Shown here: positions 10,655-20,911 of the stretch, piece by piece
Layout of the letters: the number at the start of each line of letters is the position of its first letter
Position numbering within the stretch: the stretch's first letter is position 1
NCBI GenBank assembly: GCA_021234155.1
Contig: JAJEKV010000085.1
Coordinates: forward strand, 1,806,896 to 1,870,895
Source: Isoetes taiwanensis
Taxonomy: Eukaryota > Streptophyta > Lycopodiopsida > Isoetales > Isoetaceae
DNA length: 64,000 nucleotides
Direction of reading: 5' to 3'
The notes under the pieces: generated by a model
Databases searched by the model: none
The model's input: the letters and a program-made list of their open reading frames with translations, nothing else
What the model was told of the DNA's origin: nothing
Translations under genes and position numbers: made by a program

Positions 10655-12670
10655 TCAGGAAGCATGAAGTCGAAGCGCAATCATCGGACTAGTAGGTTTT
10701 CCACAAGGTAAAGATGACCTAGAAGCACCAAGCAAACCATGTCCACCAGCTGGAAAATATAAATGATCCACAAAGCAAGCGAGCCAATTTCCGAATTCAT
10801 CATGAAGGACTAGCCACCAAGGGGCGGACTCCCAATGGAAAATGACTAAGGTGATATCACACTTACATGCAAGAGCAAAGGCAACAGTCTTAGCTACGAG
10901 ACTCGGAGGAGGAAAACAATAACTGTTAGTATTGGCCCATGCTTGAGAGAAAGCATCGGGTGGCGATAAAATACCAGGAAGTGGATGCCAACAATTAAAA
11001 TTAGAAATACGAGCATTATAAACATTGGCAAAACGATCCCAGTCATGGCGTCCCCATCTCATCTCTATCAAGGAAAAAGCTGCATCAGATAACATATAGT
11101 AATCAATGATTTTTGATAGATAGTCAGCCCATTGGTTTATGTTCCGAGGAATCCAGGCTGGTCTAAGGGTAATTCTATGCTTAGAACACAAAATAAAGAT
11201 CTGGATACATAAGGAATGTAGGTGACAAACACGGGATCCACCTTTAGATAGGATAAAATAAGCATTTAAGGAATCACCAAAAGCCGTAACTTGGGAGTTC
11301 TGCAATGATAGGGCACGCTTCTCCAGGAAATGTAGCAAAGCCAAAAGCTCACGGGCAGTTGAGGATGAAGTCTTCTCGGCATCAGAGAAAGAACCTGCAA
11401 ATTCAGTACCCAGAAAGGAACCATGAAGCCAAACTCCCCACCCTGCATCATAACATAAGGAAATGGCAGGGTTGAGGGGTTCCCAAATGTAAGCATTGTT
11501 AAGGAGATCAAAAGAAGAGAACCAAAGGAAAATCTCAGCATGCTCTCGCCGGGATAACTGCAAATGTTGGGACCAAGATGTAATGGAAGCATAAAGGTTA
11601 CCAAGATTGAATGACAAGAGTTTCGAGAATGGGCCAAAAACCATACGGAAAGACTCGATCATACCCATAAAAGAGGCTACGCGCCGGAATGTAATCAGCA
11701 GCAAGGAGTTTCGATGCTAGGCTAAAAAATTTCTGGCGCCTTGCAGGAGCAATAGACAAGAAACCTGAAGATGAATCAACCATAAAGCCTAAGAATTTGG
11801 CCACATGAGAACATTCTAGCTGGCACTTATGCAGGGCTAAAACAAAGCCGGCTGCCTCAAAATCCTGCATCACCAAAGCTTTGACATTCTTAAAATTAGT
11901 AACAGGAGTAGCAAATAAGAAGTCGTCTATGTAGGGAATGCAACGACAACCTTTAGCACGCCATAGACGCACTAGTTGTCGCATTAGTTTGGTAAATACA
12001 TAACATGCAGAAGAAAGACCAAATGGTAAGGATGTAAACATGTAGAAAGTACCCTCGAACTCAAAGCCAAGGTATAACCAACAAATAGGGTTAATATCGA
12101 CATGATGGTATCCAGAATGGAGATCAAAAGTGAACAAGGCATCATTAGGTTTGACAATATCACGAACTTCCCTTATAGTCTCATATTTAAAAGGGATATG
12201 AGCTAAGCAGTTATTGACATAACGAAGGTCCAAAATAAGACGAAATTTATTTCCGGCTTTGGGCACCACGCCCAAGGGTGAGCATATGAAGGGAATTGAT
12301 TTTGAAACAATAGCAGCACCTGAGGCAAGCAAATCCTTGATAGCACCCCTAACGCTGCATGTTGCTGTACAGACCTATGGTTTGATTGAGACCAAGGTTG
12401 ACTAGGGGGACCATGTAGCCAAGGAAGAGAATATCCATTACTGATCCAATCAAGCACCATAGCAGATGAACAAAAGGATTTCCAAAATGCCAAGCAATCT
12501 TTCAATCTATTGCACAAATACGTCACCGATGGGTGCAAAATTTGTGTAGGCGATGTGCTTATATCTGTAACAATGCAGTAACCATACTCAATTAGTAACA
12601 CATAGCCAAGCAACCGCGCATCCACCTTGATCGCAATCCCCATTATACCATCATAACAATACCAATACAA
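10655..12670 (-). pseudogene. DIRS reverse transcriptase and RNase H
   Basis: The minus-strand frames run 12670-12203, 12332-11598 and 11704-10655, joined by frameshifts near 12355 and 11660. The RT shows LGVVPKAGNKFRLILDLRYVN, FDLHSGYHHVDI, LPFGLSSACYVFTKLMR and the catalytic YIDDFLF. RNase H follows with YDAGWGVWL, STARELLALLHFLE, AFGDSLNAYF and WIPRNINQWADYLSK (Asp-Glu-Asp-Asp set). After it comes the DIRS-specific block with NFNCWHPLPG and DAFSQAWAN. The protein would copy element RNA into cDNA and remove the RNA strand. Two frameshifts in one copy indicate inactivation. Confidence 0.9.
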
Positions 12671-13952
12671 GCTTAAACAAAACTAAAGATAAGGGAGATA
12701 TTTATTCACCAAGGAAACAATGTTATAAGATATAAGGGACAAGTTAAAAAATTAGCAGACAAACGAACCATTAGGGCGATCAAACCATTAGGGCATCGAA
12801 ACAATTAGGGCCGAATCGTCTTACAACAAGGTAGGTACTTAGCAACGATCCAACAGAACAGTTCTGGGTTAAGATAGAACAAAAAATCAGGCCGATTACA
12901 CCATGCACGGCAACTAGCGGCTGATCTCAGCATCGACCAACAAGCTGCACGATCAGAGCAAGTCCAAACAGGTAGATCACATTGAAATGTCTGATATTTG
13001 CTTTAGAACAAGCTATAAACCGGTTTATGAAGATAAGCCTGACTTCAAAAGGCTTAAACCCGTACAAGATCAAAGTTAAGAACATGTACAGATATTTGTA
13101 GACAGCACTGGAAATGAACAGAGAGGCGTTGTACAGACTAATCTATAGCCATATGTAACTATCTCAGCTGGCCAAGGAGCTCCAACACAACCACAACTCG
13201 TTACAAGAATCCAAACAAAATTGAATGAACATTACACAGATTGCAGAATGCAGAGAATACTTCTACTGGTCCAACCAAATGCAGAAAAAAGGCATACTGT
13301 CCAAAAAGATCTAGGTATCTAAAGAACAAGTGCTTGAAAATGCACCAGCAATACAGAGCAAAAATCTAATATGCTTTAAAACTTACAGCAGATTAATTGT
13401 ATATCAACATTAGGGGATGAGCAAAACTGCAACATACACTGGTGACCAATATCTAACTGTGCTAAACATGGAATTAAGGTTGAAGCAATTGTAAACCCAC
13501 TTCAAACAGCCATAGCAAGACTATGCTCATCATTTAACGGACTTCTTAGCTTCCTTACTGTAAACTTACAGCAAATTGGAGAACACTTATAGAACAGGGA
13601 AAAACTAACAGAGCTGAATTATCTCTAGCTAAGATTGAAAGCAAGCAAAAAGAAGACCACTCGTTAAAGGTCAGTTGGAATAGCTGGCAGATAGACTAGA
13701 TCTACAGTTTGCGGACGATTATTGCAGAGAACAGCTATCATGCAAGAGGTGTAAGGAAGGAGAAAAATGCTGACAGCTTTCTAAAAACAGAAGACAAATT
13801 GAAGAGCCTAATTGAACAGGTAGTACAATGAGAATGTTAAGCAACAAACTGCATTCAATAAGATTCACAAAGTTAGAACATCTGAAATAAAAGAAGGCTT
13901 TATTATAAAGGCATGTTCCTCAAAACCAGAGGTGAAAAACAGATAAAAGCAT
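12671..13952. other. DIRS spacer between gag and RT
   Basis: About 1.3 kb of A-rich sequence with no supported ORF on either strand, between the gag stop at 13953 and the start of the RT region. Confidence 0.55.
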
Positions 13953-13999
13953 TCAAGCAGTTTTATAAAACATGTTATTGGTATTAGTTGATGCAGGGA
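13953..13999 (-). pseudogene. C-terminal end of the DIRS gag gene, cut off by the chromovirus
   Basis: If the chromovirus and one GCCGA copy are removed, the gag frame from 33750 continues here for about 15 codons (PASTNTNNMFYKTA) to a stop at 13953-13955. The seamless frame is the best evidence that the two DIRS halves were once contiguous. Confidence 0.8.
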
Positions 14000-14004
14000 G
14001 CCGA

Positions 14005-15595
14005 TGTGACGTTCCAAGTATTTATACGGTGTACGTATAAATATATTGCACACGTCACTCGGTATAGGTACGCCACCTGGGGTATGATAACCTAGGGGGT
14101 TGGCCACAACGGTTTTAATTAGCTATGTTAACTTAATTATAAGGGATAATTATCTAAATACTTGCTATTAAGACATCTAATGGTGGGAAGGCGCCATTTG
14201 GCATAACCCGGGTGGCCAGCATGAGGGTTGTTAAACTAGGCCACCAAAGGGGAGCGCCATCCTCATATCAGCCCAATTTCGACCCAAAGAAAGCGCCGGG
14301 AGCGATTGGAGCTTCGAGAAACGATTGTTGTTAGGTCCCCGGATCGCCAAACACCCTTTATTTGTTCTTTATTTACCCCAAGATGACCCCATGGAAGCAC
14401 CCCTTGACAACGGGTCCAAATTTAAACTACGGTTAGTGGTAGTTAGTTTGCAAATTGTAGAATAATACTCTGGTATTCTTTTCTGGATAGTTTTGGGTGA
14501 GATTAACCCTTCTTTGGTAATTAGGAATACTTTTCAATTATGAATGATGCTTTGTTATGGGATGGTCGATGTCTCTATGAGTCAGTTTAGTCGCTCCAGT
14601 AAACAGGGATTAAAGGGGGGGTAGAGGCCTCTGAGCTTGAGTATAGAATGCTCCTAGTACTTCCTTTAACACCCTAGTAGTTTCGGCCTGTGCACAAGAG
14701 CCCACCGGGTCATAGACGCTATGGTCTGGCTTAGCACCAGACAAAGGACACAGTGGTGAAGTAGGGGGTGGGGTCTTGCACGAGCATAAAAGGCTCCTGA
14801 GACTCCTACAGTGGGCTAGGCCTGATAGCCGGTCACGTGGAGGGCCGGGTATGGGTCTGACACTCCCTGGGTGTAGTGGTGTGACCCGTATGGGGCACCA
14901 TGCACTTTGAGTAGATTTAGGGTGAGTAAGTCGGGTACGGATGCGGGGGTCGCTGACGCGGCACGTGTCCTCTAGCTCACCCATGGAACCACTGTGATCC
15001 TGGAAGGGGACGCTTCCCCGACCTGCCTCATCGGACCAGGTGTCATGAACCTGGAGTAGGCTCAAAGGGTGATACCTTGAGACTGCATCTCCGGAAGGCT
15101 ATAGCGAAGCCATAGCGTGAATCAACCCATCTGCAAAGTGTGCACAGGAGGGGCGGATGGAGTGGACAACCCTAGCCGATGTTCTATGCCAGCCAACGCC
15201 ATGCCAAGATTCGGTCTGCCGATCTCCTGAGACCCAAAGTCGATGGCGGCCCCCACTAGAGCCCTCGGTAGGGGTAGAACCCGGTTTTGGGTGTTTTCTT
15301 GGTTTAGACGCATATTCTGTGTTGTTAGTATTTGGATGGATGCGCCACCCTTTGGGGTGGCTATTTGTATATGATCTATGCGGTGTGCTAACCCTTGTAT
15401 TCATGCTTCCGCGATTTAGGCGCCCATCGAAGGCGTGGGCCGAATGACCCCTCCGTGTCCTTCACCCGAGCATCTCTACGTAGATGGCCCGGGTTAGATG
15501 GAGGGCCCTGCTCGTGGCGAGTTGGTCGCCATGGGAGGGGAAAGTCCCCGTATGTATGTATACCGGCGGCCCGATATATTCGAGGAGCGTCCGCA
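14005..15595 (+). repeat. 5' LTR of element 1 (1.59 kb)
   Basis: Starts TGTGACGTTCC and ends just before the primer site. The first 55 bases form a nested hairpin (TATTTATAC 14019-14027 with GTATAAATA 14035-14043, and GTGACG with CGTCAC at 14053). Bases 14046-14518 are absent from the 3' LTR. A block near 15127 (CATCTGCAAAGTGTGCACAG) recurs in the LTR of element 2. Confidence 0.93.
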
Positions 15596-15596
15596 A

Positions 15597-15608
15597 TGGT
15601 ATCAGAGC
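15597..15608 (+). promoter_or_regulatory. Primer binding site of element 1 (Met-tRNA type)
   Basis: TGGTATCAGAGC immediately after the LTR, the usual plant retrotransposon site complementary to the 3' end of initiator-Met tRNA. Confidence 0.92.
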
Positions 15609-16382
15609 CGTGATTTCGGTTGCTCGAAATCATAGCACTGGCCAAACACTAACTCGTAGTACGGTAGTTAGGAGGAGGTTGAGCTAAGGTGTTGTTAGTC
15701 CTCTTTGATGTTTGGTTCGGTGTTAGGTTAAATTAAGAAATTGTAGCTTTAAAGAGGATAGGGCGACTGGAGGGCCCAAGATTGGAAGAATTGTAAATGT
15801 CAGTGGGTAGCTCAAATGACGGAGAAGGTGATTCCATTGGATCGGGCGTACTCAAATTACCCTAGAAACGATGCGTCTCGGTGAAAAATGGTCAAGGGCA
15901 GGCCCGAAAACCAACTTCGGCGCCGCTTGCTTTTATCGTCTTGCGATCCGCGGTGGAAGAGCGAAAATGCGGTCGGCCCCCGCCCGTCTGGATGGGAGTC
16001 AACGCGGCCCCGCAAGGTCAACTCGGGCGCCGCTTGCTTTTCGACGACCCCGGTCGGCGGGAAACGCGTATAATGCAACCGGCCCGACCGTCAGATGCCC
16101 TCAGCGTATTTCCGCCATATAATTATTTTATAATAATAAAATTAAAAAGTTAATAGGAAAATTTTAAAATTTCAAAAGTTAACTGGCCGTTAAAATTTCT
16201 CTTTGTTGTTTGTTTTGCCTTGCCTTCAGCACCTTCGACCGCCAGAGCCGCCGCCCGCCATCGCCACCGGATTTGACTCTGCTTTTTCACCCTTGTGCCT
16301 TGTGGACCCTAGCGCCTCCCTTGCCGCCTTTTCCGCCACCAGCGCCTCACCGCTCGACTTCGTAGACCTTAGTGTTACCGCT
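15609..16382. other. Untranslated leader of element 1
   Basis: No ORF is supported. It contains two copies of a short GGCGCCGCTTGCTTTT-type block (near 15919 and 16027) and an AT-rich TATA-like run (16117-16150) upstream of ORF1. Confidence 0.55.
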
Positions 16383-17627
16383 ATGGCCAATACCAAGAGC
16401 GCCCCGGACCCTTCTACCCTCAGCATCGTGGAGATTTATGCCATGATCGCCCGGTACATGGCTACAGATCCGGCCTTCATCGACATCCTTTTGGATGAGT
16501 TGGTGAACCGGTTCGAGAATAATGATAGGATTCCCTATCCTATCTATCACTTCTCAGAGCCATTTTTGATCCGGCTGAACCTTCGCCAGCTCTCCTACAC
16601 CATCGTCGAGCAACATGACATGGTCATGATGCTGATTAAGTTCTATCCTCCTGAACAAGAGGGGCATACCGAGGAGGAGGACATCAGGGCAGAAGCTGAT
16701 CGTATCAGAGGCTTGGCCAAGAAAGATGACCATCGGGAGATTGAGCGAGCAGATACGGCGGCTCGGGAAAGAGAATACTGGTACCTCGGGGACGGCTTTG
16801 CCGTCATAGATGGCAGGGCAATTGAGGTTCCCCCATACCGTTGGGACGAGGATAACCACAGCTTTATATGGGGAGAAATCCCCGATATCAGCATAGATTA
16901 TCTGACAACCATTCAGATGGATATGGCTCAGCGGCCTCAGCGGTACCAGGCTGAGCTTCTTCGCCGAAGCGCAGCCCAACATTTTGCTCAGGTTCAAGAA
17001 GATCTGAGGAGAGCCCGGGAGGAACGGGAGAAGCTTGAACAGGAGGATAGGGATCGGCAGGACCAGCTGAACCAGCAGGGTGCCGGAGCATCCGGGGGTG
17101 GGCCGGGACCAATACCCACTGAGCACACGACCATTAAGCATCGTAAGAAGGCCGTGGCTCGAAAATCCGGCAGTCAATACAAGGATAAATTAAAGACTGT
17201 CGAAGCTTTTGGCAAGAATACCAGCTCCAGTCGGAGACAGCAGCGGGTGGATAGCTCCCGACCGGCTGTTGGGGCTAAGACGGTGCCAGCACCGAAGGGG
17301 CCGCCTAAAAAACCCGCCCCACAAAGGAAACCCCATCGGTACCGACCCGGTACCGTGGCCTTGCGGGAAATCCGCAAGTTCCAGAAGTCCACACAGCTTC
17401 TGATACGGAAGCTACCCTTCCAGAGGCTGGTACGGGAGATCGCGCAGCAGTTCAAGACCGACCTCCGTTTCCAGACCTTTGCAATTTTGGCGCTCCAAGA
17501 GGCTGCTGAAGCCTACTTGATGGCACTTTTTGGTGACGCTAACCTTTGCGCGATTCACGCAAAGAGAGTTACCATTATGCCAAAGGACTTAGCCCTCGCC
17601 CGTAGGATTCGGGGGGAACATCCTTAG
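16383..17627 (+). CDS. ORF1: histone H3 chimera carried by an LTR retrotransposon
   Basis: An intact 414-residue ORF. The start is the first in-frame ATG and gives MANTKSA, close to the H3 start MARTKQTA. Residues 1-240 are mostly acidic/helical with no family recognised. Residues 205-235 look coiled-coil ([18 protein letters not shown]). Residues 245-315 are Lys/Arg/Pro-rich. The last 99 residues align with H3 37-135 without an indel: [70 protein letters not shown]. Roughly 85% identity is estimated from memory of the family. Tyr41 and Leu90 fit plant H3.3 rather than H3.1, and the canonical loop 1 rules out CENH3. R63, R72, R83, R116 and H113 are kept. It lies between primer site and gag in a chromovirus, so it is element-borne. 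A role in packaging cDNA, mimicking chromatin or evading silencing is inference. Confidence 0.95.
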   Translation: MANTKSAPDPSTLSIVEIYAMIARYMATDPAFIDILLDELVNRFENNDRIPYPIYHFSEPFLIRLNLRQLSYTIVEQHDMVMMLIKFYPPEQEGHTEEEDIRAEADRIRGLAKKDDHREIERADTAAREREYWYLGDGFAVIDGRAIEVPPYRWDEDNHSFIWGEIPDISIDYLTTIQMDMAQRPQRYQAELLRRSAAQHFAQVQEDLRRAREEREKLEQEDRDRQDQLNQQGAGASGGGPGPIPTEHTTIKHRKKAVARKSGSQYKDKLKTVEAFGKNTSSSRRQQRVDSSRPAVGAKTVPAPKGPPKKPAPQRKPHRYRPGTVALREIRKFQKSTQLLIRKLPFQRLVREIAQQFKTDLRFQTFAILALQEAAEAYLMALFGDANLCAIHAKRVTIMPKDLALARRIRGEHP

Positions 17628-17843
17628 CATATTTTGATGGGCTCCGCATTGTACATATTTTTTTGTGTTTAATGAAAAAAAAAAAAAAAAACTTTTTATT
17701 TTTGTATTAAAATTTTAATTTTTTTCGTATTAAATATGAAAAGAATTGCCGACGTCAGCTTAAATAAAAGGAGTTAAAAGAACTTTTAAAGTTCATTTCA
17801 ATTTTTAGGTTGTTTCTCTCCCTCTCACCTCCCTTCTAGCGCC
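17628..17843. promoter_or_regulatory. Intergenic with possible promoter for ORF2
   Basis: Poly(A)/AT-rich stretch after ORF1, then TTAAATAAAAGG at about 17759-17770, roughly 75 bases before the ORF2 ATG and followed by a pyrimidine-rich leader. It resembles a TATA-type plant promoter; functional status is inferred. Confidence 0.4.
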
Positions 17844-19219
17844 ATGGCTGCCGCTGACCTTATCGCCTGGTACCATGACGGAGAGCAATGGGATCCGCAA
17901 GTCCCTTTCGACCTGCTGCGGCCCTTGCTCTGCCAGCGCCTAGACCTCCTTGCCAACATGCTGCGGCATCCGGATTATGCCGGATTTCTAGATTTCTACA
18001 GGGAGGAGATGCTCCCTCTGTGTATTCCTCTTGGGGATCCTCCCCAACTATATCTGGAGCGGGAGGTAGTCCGGGAGATGTTAGGAGGGGACACTCATGC
18101 ATATGATGTGCTGAAGGGAAAGCTCCAATGGGGCAAACACCTGCCCGTTGTGCAGCATCAGGGGCGGCAATACCTTGAGGTCGCCTTCGCCCTAGCTATC
18201 CTCATGGACCAATACGTCGAGGATGAAACCTTGCCTGTAGAGAAAGGCAAACTGCCTGAGTCTTCAGAGGAGGGGGAAGACGAACACATAGGCATGGGCG
18301 ACTTCGCCCGTTGGAAACAGCTAGCGGAAGAGCTGCCACCGCGCCGGGAGCAAGCTGTAAGCTTGTCAGGGCTGGATGCCCTTCCAGTTATCTATCACCA
18401 AGGGCAAGAATATCTTCTCCTGGATGATATTATCTGGACTTATCACATGGTGGCTGGATTTAGGCGCAAGCGTAAAGACCACGTGTTATATGAGCTTGCA
18501 GAGTATTGTATGGATGACTTCATCGACTTCACTTCTATTGAGCTACCTCCGGACGTGCAGCAGCTGCTCCAGTTCCGCCAGGAGACTATCGAACCCGCCG
18601 AGACATTGCTACGGCTTCGGGACTTCGTGATGCAGGTGCCGGCCTCTCAGCCCTCACCAGATGCCTTCACGGCTATGGGACCTCACGTCCCAAACATCAA
18701 TATGGTTGAGGTTCCCTCGGGTTCAGATGACGAGGGAGAGGATTTATATCATAATCCTGCTCATGTGAAGGAGGAGCAGCAAGAACTTAAGGAAGAGGAG
18801 GTTTCCATGGATTTGGACAAGGAGGTGGCCACATCAGAGACCCCGCAAGGGAAGGTATCGGGCAACCACCTTACCCGTTTCTTTTTGTCAGCCTTTCGAC
18901 AGATTTAGGGCCGGAGGCTGAAGCTTCATGGTGGGCCCTCCGTGCTCTCTCTACACTGGCCGGGCACAAGAAGCTCCACTATCGTACATTTACTTATGTA
19001 CTCGTGCGACGGGATCTTGCCCTGACGGCCTTAGGTCAGGATATTGCGCCCTAGATGAGCATGAAGCTCCTTACGGCAGCCCCATTGGCCGTTGCCTATC
19101 CACCAGAGGTTGCATCTATTGCGGCTGCCACAGTGGACCCCGGGGTGACTCTGCTGCGACACCGACCGCCTCCACCACCTCCTAGGCCTACGGATGAAGA
19201 GGGAGGACCTAGTTCCTAA
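17844..19219 (+). CDS. ORF2: accessory protein of unknown function conserved in both elements
   Basis: The intact part is 354 residues (17844-18908). It starts MAAADLIAWYHDGEQWDP, has a middle block PVIYHQGQEYLLLDDIIWTY...DDFIDF...ELP, then an acidic Ser/Glu-rich tail. Past the stop, another frame continues to about 19219 with a block (ALRALSTLAGHKKLHYRTF, TYVLVRRDLALTAL, LLTAAPLAV) that resembles the C-terminus of the element 2 ORF2. A frameshift near 18900 therefore probably shortened this copy. The same middle and C-terminal blocks in 62139-63663 show it is a real conserved protein. No known family is recognised. It lies between the H3 ORF and ORF3. Confidence 0.75.
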
Positions 19220-19412
19220 ATAATTGTACTACGCATTTTTTTTGTATTGTGTACAGTTTTGGTTTGGCAAATACTTTAGCCATTTTATAATATAATACAC
19301 CCTCTCTCTTATTAATTGTGATTACTGTCTAAAATGAATATAATTGAGAATTATTTCTTCCCATGCTGTCTTCTTCTAATTATTGGCGTTTGGAATATAA
19401 GGGAATTACAGA

Positions 19413-19901
19413 ATGTTCTATATTCATTGTCATTGTCTTGCAGAGGAGACCCTTTGGGAATATGAGGAGAGGATTACTGACATGATTCGGAGGGAGGATC
19501 CAGGGCCGCCCGAGCAGGACTATGGCCAAAGATATGGAGAATATCCAGAATGGGATGAAGGCTATGAGATGGAACCCCCGCCACCAGGGGAACCCTATGA
19601 TCCTGACAAAGGGTTGGAGATAGTTAACATCCTTAGGGACAGAGCTTTCCAGGACCTCAAGCAGACGTTGTGCCGTACCTGGGACTATTGGAGCATGACC
19701 AGGCACGAGGCTTTTGAGGACGCCAACGACCACCTATGGCAACTCTTCTATGCTCTGCGAAGGCTTTTCAACCTTCTCATTGTTAGCCCAACATGGGAAT
19801 ACCAACCAGTGATTGTCCAAGCCTGGGCACGCTACAAACTCGTTAGGGCTGTGCGTGAGAGTGTTCGCTATTCAATTCTGTACCCCTTTGCGAACCCCTA
19901 G
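19413..19901 (+). CDS. ORF3: unknown accessory ORF
   Basis: An open frame of up to 162 residues. A 3' splice-site-like CTTGCAG at 19437-19443 just precedes the conserved-looking part (EETLWEYEERITDMIRRED), so translation may begin from a spliced upstream exon rather than the first ATG. It is acidic and proline-rich at 25-70, then helical with many Trp, Arg and Leu residues (LWQLFYALRRLFNLLIV). No family is recognised. It lies between ORF2 and gag. An element 2 counterpart would lie at the window end, where a similar TTGCAG occurs at 63887, but too little remains to compare. Confidence 0.55.
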   Translation: MFYIHCHCLAEETLWEYEERITDMIRREDPGPPEQDYGQRYGEYPEWDEGYEMEPPPPGEPYDPDKGLEIVNILRDRAFQDLKQTLCRTWDYWSMTRHEAFEDANDHLWQLFYALRRLFNLLIVSPTWEYQPVIVQAWARYKLVRAVRESVRYSILYPFANP

Positions 19902-20136
19902 GCCGGATCTTTCTAGTTTCGTTTTTTTTATGATGTTTGTGAGTTCACTCTAAGTTCCAGTTGTATCATGTTATCTTTGTATAATACTCCTGTACCAACT
20001 TTTGGTGTGAGACTGTAATAGGAAAGTTTGTCCTCTTATAATAATAAATTCCCTTCGTGTTCTCTCTCTACCCCTTTGTTCGACATGCTACAATTTGTAA
20101 GAATTTATCTGTTATAAATATGCTTATACCTTTTTC

Positions 20137-20911
20137 ATGCTCAATTTAGACGGTGCCCGTAACGCCGCTTGGCAGACACCCTCCAATGCCAGTAGGCTGA
20201 CTCCTGAACAGGAACTGATGATAATGAAAAGGCAGTTAGGTGAATTACAGGCCTATGTACTGCATGCCAACCCACCGCAACAAACCCAGGAAGATGGACC
20301 CGAGTTACCTCCGCTACCACCGAGTCCACACGCACAACACCATCTCCCCACGAGCTAGTCCCAGTACACGCACCGAGGAGGCCTCATGCTAAAAGCGCCA
20401 CCGGTTCCTCTAAGGATAGTGCCACTTCCTCGCGTTCAACCACTTCGGGGTCTTCCGGTTCATCGGTATCAGCTGGGGACCATGCAAAGCGCCGGGATAA
20501 GGAGTACCGTAAGACGGTTGATACCGCCATAACTAGCATATGGAAGAATAGGAAATTGGCCCGGTTTGATGGAAAATCCGCGGCTGAATCAATGCGAGTC
20601 CCGGTTGGACCGAAATGAAGGAGTTCGGGAAGTCTTATGGCATGACGGAAAAGGATACAGAAAGGTTGCCACCACCAACCTTACGAGGCTGCCCGCCCGT
20701 TTTTGGTGGAAGGGCTATGCCGGGCCAAGCATCCGGACAGAGCGGATGCAACCGGGAAGTTTGCCAAAGGCGTTCAAGTCGCATTATGTGCCTCGTGGCG
20801 CATGCACAAATGCCGCCAGATTCGCACCTTCTATAGGTTGGAGCGTATGGGTATGTCGGTCCCGTGCTTACACCGATGAGTTTATGCGCTTGAGGTCAGT
20901 ATGTTCCAGGA
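20137..20911 (+). pseudogene. Gag N-terminal region of element 1, frameshifted
   Basis: Open pieces in different frames spell a Ty3 gag. First comes a Pro/Ser-rich N-terminal part (20137-20550), then RKLARFDGKSAAES near 20550, then a degraded capsid region (KEFGKSYGMTEKDTERLP at about 20615). At least two frameshifts and stops separate these from the pol ORF, which begins in the last part of gag. A TTTAG acceptor-like site lies at 20144-20148 before the open region. Confidence 0.7.

Larger units (their letters stand above)
8851..10680 (-). pseudogene. DIRS tyrosine recombinase, interrupted by an insertion
   Basis: This enzyme would integrate a circular cDNA intermediate without target duplication. 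The N-terminal part (10680 to about 9910) has a SAM-like core-binding region (STRAPNTLKAYRQPWYEFK) and the first catalytic Arg (FSAFLRSSELLSLHW). The C-terminal part (9296-8851) carries the remaining catalytic set: HSGRRGGAT (His-x-x-Arg), HGRWSSESAKDGY (His and the nucleophile Tyr). All tetrad residues are visible, but a roughly 600-bp insertion at about 9303-9905 separates the two halves, so no active protein is expected. It follows the RT-RNase H gene, as in Ngaro-type elements. Confidence 0.88.

Noticed and set aside
10655-12670. Methyltransferase domain typical of some DIRS1 elements
   Set aside because: No SAM-binding motif was seen after RNase H; that region is the conserved DIRS linker.
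16383-17627. ORF1 as a host CENH3 or ordinary host H3 gene
   Set aside because: Canonical loop 1 excludes CENH3, the long N-terminal extension excludes a normal H3, and position inside LTRs with a homologue in another element argues for an element gene.
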